From assembly GCA_963668655.2 (NCBI GenBank), contig CAXXPQ010000003.1:62001-126000 (forward strand): 64,000 nucleotides of DNA. Reading direction: 5' to 3'. Within the stretch, counting starts at the first letter, position 1; every line of letters begins with the position of its first letter. The notes under the pieces were generated by a model. It made no database searches, was not told where the DNA came from, and was given only the letters and a program-made list of their open reading frames with translations. Source of the stretch: G963668655 sp963668655 (GTDB lineage: Bacteria; Myxococcota_A; SURF-8). Shown in pieces: positions 59,593 through 64,000 of this stretch. The position numbers and the translations under genes are program-made.

Positions 59593-60827
59593 AGACGGAA
59601 GACTCGCGAAAAAGCCCTCCCGAGCTGGGAGGTCGCAAGGGGGTGGCGCTCATCATGGTGCTGGTAGTGGTCACCATCCTCACAGTCGTGTCCGTGGAGT
59701 TCCAATATGAATCCCGGGTCTACCTTCAGACGGTGGCTAATTTCCGCGACCGCACCCGGGCGCTTTATCTGGCCCGTTCCGCCATCGAATTCAGTCGGTT
59801 GCTGTTCACCCTGCAAAGCACCGTGGATCAGATGCTCCAGCGCTTCATGAAAAACAACGCCCCCAACATTCAGCTCTGGCAGATGATTCCTATCGATTCG
59901 GACCTCGCCAAGGCCATCACCGGCGGTCTCTTCACCATGCAGGACCACCAGGAGGCGTTCGAGGGAACGGTTCTGGGAGCGGGCATGAACCAGGAAGACA
60001 GCGTAGCGAACCAGCAGGCCGCCAACACCCAGCCCCTGGCCTTCGATCAGGCCGAGGGATTCGGGGAATTCGACGGTCATTTTCACGCGGAAATCAAGGA
60101 CGAGGAAAGCAAGATCAACGTCAACATCCGCCCCGGGAATTTTCAGGAAAAGAATCTCATGCAGGCGGAACTGGAACGGCTGTTCGCTCCGGTCAAATAC
60201 GATCCGCTCTTCGAAAATCCGGACAAGAACGGACAGTATCACGACCGGCAGGAAATCATCGCCGCCATCGTCGATTGGATCGACCCGGACGAGCAGCGCC
60301 AGGGTTTCCAGTCCGGAGACGAAGCCACCCGTTACGACATGCTCGATCCGCCCTACCCCAGCCGCAACCACCTGATGGACACCCTGGACGAGTTGCAGAT
60401 GGTATCCGGGATCGACGACCGCTTCTGGCGTCTCTTCTCGGAGCAGCTGACCATCTATCGAACCGCCAAGATCAACGTCAACACCTGCGGAGTGGAAGTC
60501 CTCCGGGCCTTGCTGGAGCAATACCTGGAGCCGCCCATCCCCCAGGACGACGAAATGATCCGCATCATCGACACCATTATGGATTTCCGTCTTCAGAATG
60601 CGGGATTCTGGAACGAGGACGCCTTTCTCAACTTTCTGACCGCCGGACCGGAACTGTTCCTGGAACTGAAGGACGGAGCCAAGGGAAAGGCCAATCTGAA
60701 AAAAGTCATCACCGTAAAGAGCGGAACGTTCACGATCAAGGCGGAAGGGGATGTCAACGGCGTTCTCCGCACGATCAAGGTCGTCATGACCATGGAAGGC
60801 CGCCTGCTTTATTATCGGGAAGAATAG
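59589..60827 (+). CDS. gspK: T2SS minor pseudopilin GspK
   Basis: Tip pseudopilin. The 412-residue precursor has KGVALIMVLVVVTILTVVSVEF, without Glu at +5 as is usual for GspK, and a large alpha-domain with a SAM-like fold (INVNTCGVEVLRALLEQYL) and IVDWIDPDEQRQ, both typical. The extra length relative to other pseudopilins is normal for this subunit. It couples translationally with gspJ and lies 8 bases before gspL. Confidence 0.94.
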   Translation: MKTEDSRKSPPELGGRKGVALIMVLVVVTILTVVSVEFQYESRVYLQTVANFRDRTRALYLARSAIEFSRLLFTLQSTVDQMLQRFMKNNAPNIQLWQMIPIDSDLAKAITGGLFTMQDHQEAFEGTVLGAGMNQEDSVANQQAANTQPLAFDQAEGFGEFDGHFHAEIKDEESKINVNIRPGNFQEKNLMQAELERLFAPVKYDPLFENPDKNGQYHDRQEIIAAIVDWIDPDEQRQGFQSGDEATRYDMLDPPYPSRNHLMDTLDELQMVSGIDDRFWRLFSEQLTIYRTAKINVNTCGVEVLRALLEQYLEPPIPQDDEMIRIIDTIMDFRLQNAGFWNEDAFLNFLTAGPELFLELKDGAKGKANLKKVITVKSGTFTIKAEGDVNGVLRTIKVVMTMEGRLLYYREE

Positions 60828-60835
60828 GAATCAGC

Positions 60836-62584
60836 ATGGCTCAACGCATCGTCGGCCTCGACATCGGGGCCTATTCCATCAAAGCCGTCATCCTGGAGAG
60901 CTCCTTTCGGGGATGGGAACTTGTCGGCTTCAACGAAATGAAGGTTTCCTCCGAATACGTGCAGGCGGATTCGCTCATCAGCCAGGAAACTCCGCTGGAG
61001 GAGGAAGAAGAGGATTCCTTCGTCGTGGAAGACGATACCGAAGAGGAAAGCGACGCTCCGGAAGAAGAGACGTCCGGAGACGAGGAAGGGGAGACAGCGG
61101 AACCCGCGGAACCCGTCCTCAATCGAAAACACCTGGTTCTCCAGCATCTTGTCCGAAAACACGGCGCTGACTGGGAGGCCATTTACACCGCCATCGACGG
61201 AGATCGCATCTCCCTGAAACTCATCTCCCAGCCGTTCACCGAACAGAAACAGATCGACCCGACCCTGGGTCACGCCCTGGGAGACGTGCTTCCCTTTTCC
61301 CTTGAAGACAAGGTTTTCGATTACCAGATTCTGAGCAAGGCGCCCGGAGATACGTTGCTGCTGGTGGGAATTGTGGACCGACAGCACATGATCGATTACC
61401 TGGAAGACTTTCGCAGCGTCGGAAAGGATCCCAAGGCCGTCATCATCGACAGTATCGCCCTGGGCAACCTGTTCGAGCAGCTTCCCATCGAAAACGCCGC
61501 CGAGGGATCCGTGGCCCTGATCGATTTCGGTCACCGCAAAACCACGATCTGCGTCATGCGCAAGGGGCATATGGCCTTCGTGCGAACGATCCCCATCGGC
61601 GGACAGGACATCACACAGGCCCTGGCGAAGAAATTCGATTACGAATTCGAGGAAGCCGAGCGCCTGAAGCATCTCCAGGGATACGCTCCGTCGTCCGATC
61701 TCGACGTATTGGAAGATGCGGATCCTCAAATCCCGGAAACGATCGAAAGCGCGCTGCGCCCGCTTCTGTTGCAGATTCGGCTGTCGCTCCACGCCTTCCG
61801 TTCCCGTTCCAAGGAAGACCTCGATACGGTTTACATCACCGGCGGAGCCTCCCGTCTCGGCAACCTGGAGGCGTACCTTACGGAATCCCTGGGCGTTCCG
61901 ACCCGGACTTTCCAGTATTTACAAAGCGATTTCGATCGGCTGGCCGACTCGAAAGATGTCGAGGCGGAAATGACCATGGGCCTGGGCATGGCCTTTTCCG
62001 GACTGCAGGGTTCGCGGCTGAAACGCTTGAACCTCCGCAAGGGAGATCTGGCCTTCAAGGGGGATTTCGACCTCTGGAAAGGCCGCATCGCCCACATCGC
62101 CATCAGCATGACCGTGATTTTCGCCTTTTTCCTGGTGAACATCTGGTCCCAGTTTCATGTTCTGGGTTCGGAAGACGAACGCATGTCGCAATCCATCGCG
62201 CAGACCTGCCAGAAAATCCTCGGGATCCAGGTGGCCGACCCCAAAATCTGCATTTCGCAGATGATGGAAGTCATCGGGAAAGAGAGCACGGGCGGTTCGA
62301 AATTGAAGCCGGAAATCAGCCACCTGACCTTGTACGACGAACTGGTCTCGCGTCTGATGAAGGACGACACCCAGGTGGATGTCAGCGAACTGGAAATCGC
62401 GGAAAAGAAAATCAAGATCAAGGGCGAGGTGGACGCCATCCCGACGGTGGGAACCATCGTGGAAAACATCAAGGGATACAACTGTTTCCGGAACATCAAC
62501 CAGGGCCCGACGGGCAAATCCGTCCGTGGGGACAAGACACAGTTTTCCCTGAATATTCCCATCGATTGCGTTACGAAAAAATGA
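60836..62584 (+). CDS. gspL: T2SS actin-like platform protein GspL
   Basis: A 582-residue GspL/PilM-type protein. The ATG at 60836 has AGGA ahead; open frame upstream lies inside gspK. The cytoplasmic half has an actin/PilM-like fold (IVGLDIGAYSIKAVIL, GSVALIDFGHRKTTICVM, VYITGGASRLGNL). One membrane helix lies near residue 425-445 (IAISMTVIFAFFLVNIW), followed by a periplasmic ferredoxin-like domain. An acidic insert of about 45 residues (about 54-96, EEEEEDSFVVEDDTEEE) splits the first subdomain. GspL recruits GspE to the membrane. Confidence 0.92.
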   Translation: MAQRIVGLDIGAYSIKAVILESSFRGWELVGFNEMKVSSEYVQADSLISQETPLEEEEEDSFVVEDDTEEESDAPEEETSGDEEGETAEPAEPVLNRKHLVLQHLVRKHGADWEAIYTAIDGDRISLKLISQPFTEQKQIDPTLGHALGDVLPFSLEDKVFDYQILSKAPGDTLLLVGIVDRQHMIDYLEDFRSVGKDPKAVIIDSIALGNLFEQLPIENAAEGSVALIDFGHRKTTICVMRKGHMAFVRTIPIGGQDITQALAKKFDYEFEEAERLKHLQGYAPSSDLDVLEDADPQIPETIESALRPLLLQIRLSLHAFRSRSKEDLDTVYITGGASRLGNLEAYLTESLGVPTRTFQYLQSDFDRLADSKDVEAEMTMGLGMAFSGLQGSRLKRLNLRKGDLAFKGDFDLWKGRIAHIAISMTVIFAFFLVNIWSQFHVLGSEDERMSQSIAQTCQKILGIQVADPKICISQMMEVIGKESTGGSKLKPEISHLTLYDELVSRLMKDDTQVDVSELEIAEKKIKIKGEVDAIPTVGTIVENIKGYNCFRNINQGPTGKSVRGDKTQFSLNIPIDCVTKK

Positions 62585-62600
62585 TGGCCACGGAGGAGCC

Positions 62601-63170
62601 GTGAATAAATTCTCGCAAAAAATAGACGAACTTCAGATGTTGTTCGACCGCCTGTCCGGTCGGGAGAAAGTTCTGCTCATCGCCACCGGCGGGGCGCTCG
62701 CCACCTTTCTGGTCATCCTCGTCTCGATCTGGATCAATTTCGCCCTTCGCGGGCTGGAGGATCGTCTGGAAACGAAACGAGGAAACTACCAGCAGATTCT
62801 TTCGCTGCAACAACGCTACGAAGACGCCAAGCAGAATATCAGTTCCGTGCAGGGGGAGATCCAGGGCAATCGCAATACGTTGACCAAGGACATCGGGGAA
62901 CTGGCGACGGAAAACGGAATCGAAATCTCCCGCATCATCCAGGCCAAAGGCGCCGTGGACAAGAAAGCCAAGGCCCGGGAGGAATCGGTCAAGGTGGAAC
63001 TCCGCAAGGTGGCGCTGCCTCCGCTGCTGAATTTTCTCCAGGGATTGGAAAAACGGAACGCCCTGTTTTTCATCCGCAGCCTCGACATGAGGCGGCGTTT
63101 CGACGACCACAGTCTCGTGGACGCCTCGTTCAAGATCAGCACACTCGTCCCCCTGGAAGAGGAGGGGTAG
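62601..63170 (+). CDS. gspM: T2SS platform protein GspM
   Basis: A 189-residue bitopic protein with one helix (about 27-46), a coiled-coil segment (about 50-95) and a C-terminal ferredoxin-like domain (VKVELRKVALPPLLNFLQGLEKRNALFFIRSLDMRRR in part). It pairs with GspL in the inner membrane. The start is a GTG preceded by GGAGGAGCC; it lies 16 bases after gspL and 4 bases before gspN. Confidence 0.85.
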   Translation: MNKFSQKIDELQMLFDRLSGREKVLLIATGGALATFLVILVSIWINFALRGLEDRLETKRGNYQQILSLQQRYEDAKQNISSVQGEIQGNRNTLTKDIGELATENGIEISRIIQAKGAVDKKAKAREESVKVELRKVALPPLLNFLQGLEKRNALFFIRSLDMRRRFDDHSLVDASFKISTLVPLEEEG

Positions 63171-63174
63171 TATC

Positions 63175-64000
63175 GTGCCCGAAACACAAGAAAAATCCAG
63201 ACTCCCCATCCGCTTGCTGAAGTGGATCGGGTATCCCTTGTTCGGACTGGCCTGCTTCGCTTTCTTCCTTCTTTTGACCTTTCCTTTCGGGAAAGTGCTG
63301 GGAATTCTGGACTCCCAGTTGCGCGAAAAAGCCAATATCAGCATAAGCGCGGAAAACATCTCCGGTTCTTTCCCGCTGGGATTTCACGCCGAGGCGATAA
63401 GGCTCGACTCCCTGGACTCACCTCCCAGTCCCTTTTTCCCCATGCAGATTTCCGATCTGTCGCTGAACATCGGTCTGTTCTCAGCCTTGATGGGAAAAAT
63501 CAACGTCGCTTTCGATTCCGAAATCTTCGGCGGAGAACTGAAAGCCGACATCACGGTGGATGAAGGAGATAAAATCTACCAGATCGCCATGGAGGCCGCC
63601 GACATCCGTTTCGAGGAAATGCCGGCGATCAAGAACAACCTGGAAGACCTGCCGATTTCCGGCTCCTTCGCCATGGAAAGCGATCTGGAACTTCACCTGG
63701 AAAAGCCGGAACTTTCCAAGGGTTTTCTGGAGATGCACATCGCCGACGGGATCGTCGGGCCGGGCAAGTTCGGGGTGGAGATTCCCAAACTGAACACCGG
63801 ATCCTTCGAATCTCGTTTCGTCTTCGACAAGGGACAGCTGATCGTCGAACGGTACGAGCAACAGAGTCCGGACATGTCCAGCGGCATGATCGGGCACATT
63901 GCGCTGATGAAAAAGCCGGCCAACTCCCGGGCCAACCTGGATTATCGCTTCAAACTCTCCGATGATCTTTTGAAAAAACACGATATTTTCAAACTGGCGC
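63175..64000 (+). CDS. gspN: T2SS protein GspN, cut by window edge
   Basis: An open frame from a GTG at 63175 (GGAGGGG ahead) to the right edge, at least 275 residues. It has one N-terminal membrane helix (about 14-38, WIGYPLFGLACFAFFLLLTF) and a beta-rich periplasmic domain related to GspN/AsmA-like proteins (INISLSADNI-type pattern SISAENISGSFPLGFHAEAI). GspN is an optional part of T2SS operons, usually last and after gspM. GspO (prepilin peptidase) is not in the window. Confidence 0.8.
   Translation, partial: MPETQEKSRLPIRLLKWIGYPLFGLACFAFFLLLTFPFGKVLGILDSQLREKANISISAENISGSFPLGFHAEAIRLDSLDSPPSPFFPMQISDLSLNIGLFSALMGKINVAFDSEIFGGELKADITVDEGDKIYQIAMEAADIRFEEMPAIKNNLEDLPISGSFAMESDLELHLEKPELSKGFLEMHIADGIVGPGKFGVEIPKLNTGSFESRFVFDKGQLIVERYEQQSPDMSSGMIGHIALMKKPANSRANLDYRFKLSDDLLKKHDIFKLA

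Noticed and set aside
1..64000. tRNA, rRNA, CRISPR arrays, transposases and attachment sites.
   Set aside because: I looked for T-loop motifs, spaced direct repeats, terminal inverted repeats with DDE-type proteins and integrase motifs; none was found. The tandem repeats present are coding.

Overview
The window is GC-rich, densely coded DNA from a Gram-negative, two-membrane bacterium. It has a near-complete type II secretion (T2SS) operon with GspN, prolipoprotein diacylglyceryl transferase (Lgt), and many large Cys-rich lipoproteins with EGF-like, PPC, P-domain and CARDB-like modules. It also carries an NtrC-type regulator, CheW, PilZ and paired ArsA-type ATPases. Together these point to a delta-proteobacterial lineage such as Myxococcota or Bradymonadota and relatives; this is an inference from gene content, not a measured placement. 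I see no rRNA, tRNA, CRISPR array or insertion sequence.

Region 1 (1-34 kb) is dominated by secreted lipoproteins. At least six have a lipobox followed at once by an acidic tether, usually built of Asp-Gly-Asp units and in two cases encoded by perfect short tandem repeats (2480-2617 and 33501-33656). Interspersed are a proline dehydrogenase, an M61-like metallopeptidase whose promoter predicts a leaderless mRNA, a beta-propeller/phosphoesterase lipoprotein, and a membrane-anchored ApbE-like protein lacking key residues. The same stretch has a lone receiver protein, a frameshifted HExxH metallopeptidase, serS, an arylamine N-acetyltransferase-like enzyme, lgt, a ComEC-like channel with a degenerate metallo-beta-lactamase domain, an RlmD/RumA-type rRNA methyltransferase, and a giant EGF/PPC mosaic lipoprotein of about 1,807 residues.

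Region 2 (34-49.9 kb) is mixed housekeeping and signalling. It holds a 58-residue protein with its own promoter, a ClpX-like ATPase lacking the zinc-binding domain followed by a HEAT-repeat secreted protein, and a polyprenyl-phosphate sugar transferase. A six-gene leftward run follows (panE-type reductase, hemerythrin, two ArsA-type ATPases, TPR lipoprotein, SGNH hydrolase). After it come cheW, a 1,080-residue Cys-rich lipoprotein, an NtrC-family regulator, a PilZ protein and a small pentapeptide-repeat protein.

Region 3 (50.2-64 kb) is one rightward operon, gspC-D-E-F-G-H-I-J-K-L-M-N, with gspN cut by the window edge. Ahead of it lies a 370-base non-coding stretch with two copies of a TGACA-TTT-TGTC element 40 bp apart.

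Working picture (inference): the cell invests heavily in surface or periplasmic lipoproteins. Lgt lipidates them, the acidic tethers space their globular modules from the membrane, and the T2SS could help bring some of them or soluble hydrolases to the outside. The most unusual content is the tethered-lipoprotein set, several catalytically altered homologues (ApbE, ComEC, hemerythrin), the ClpX-like protein without its adaptor domain, and promoters placed so that transcripts start at or next to the start codon.
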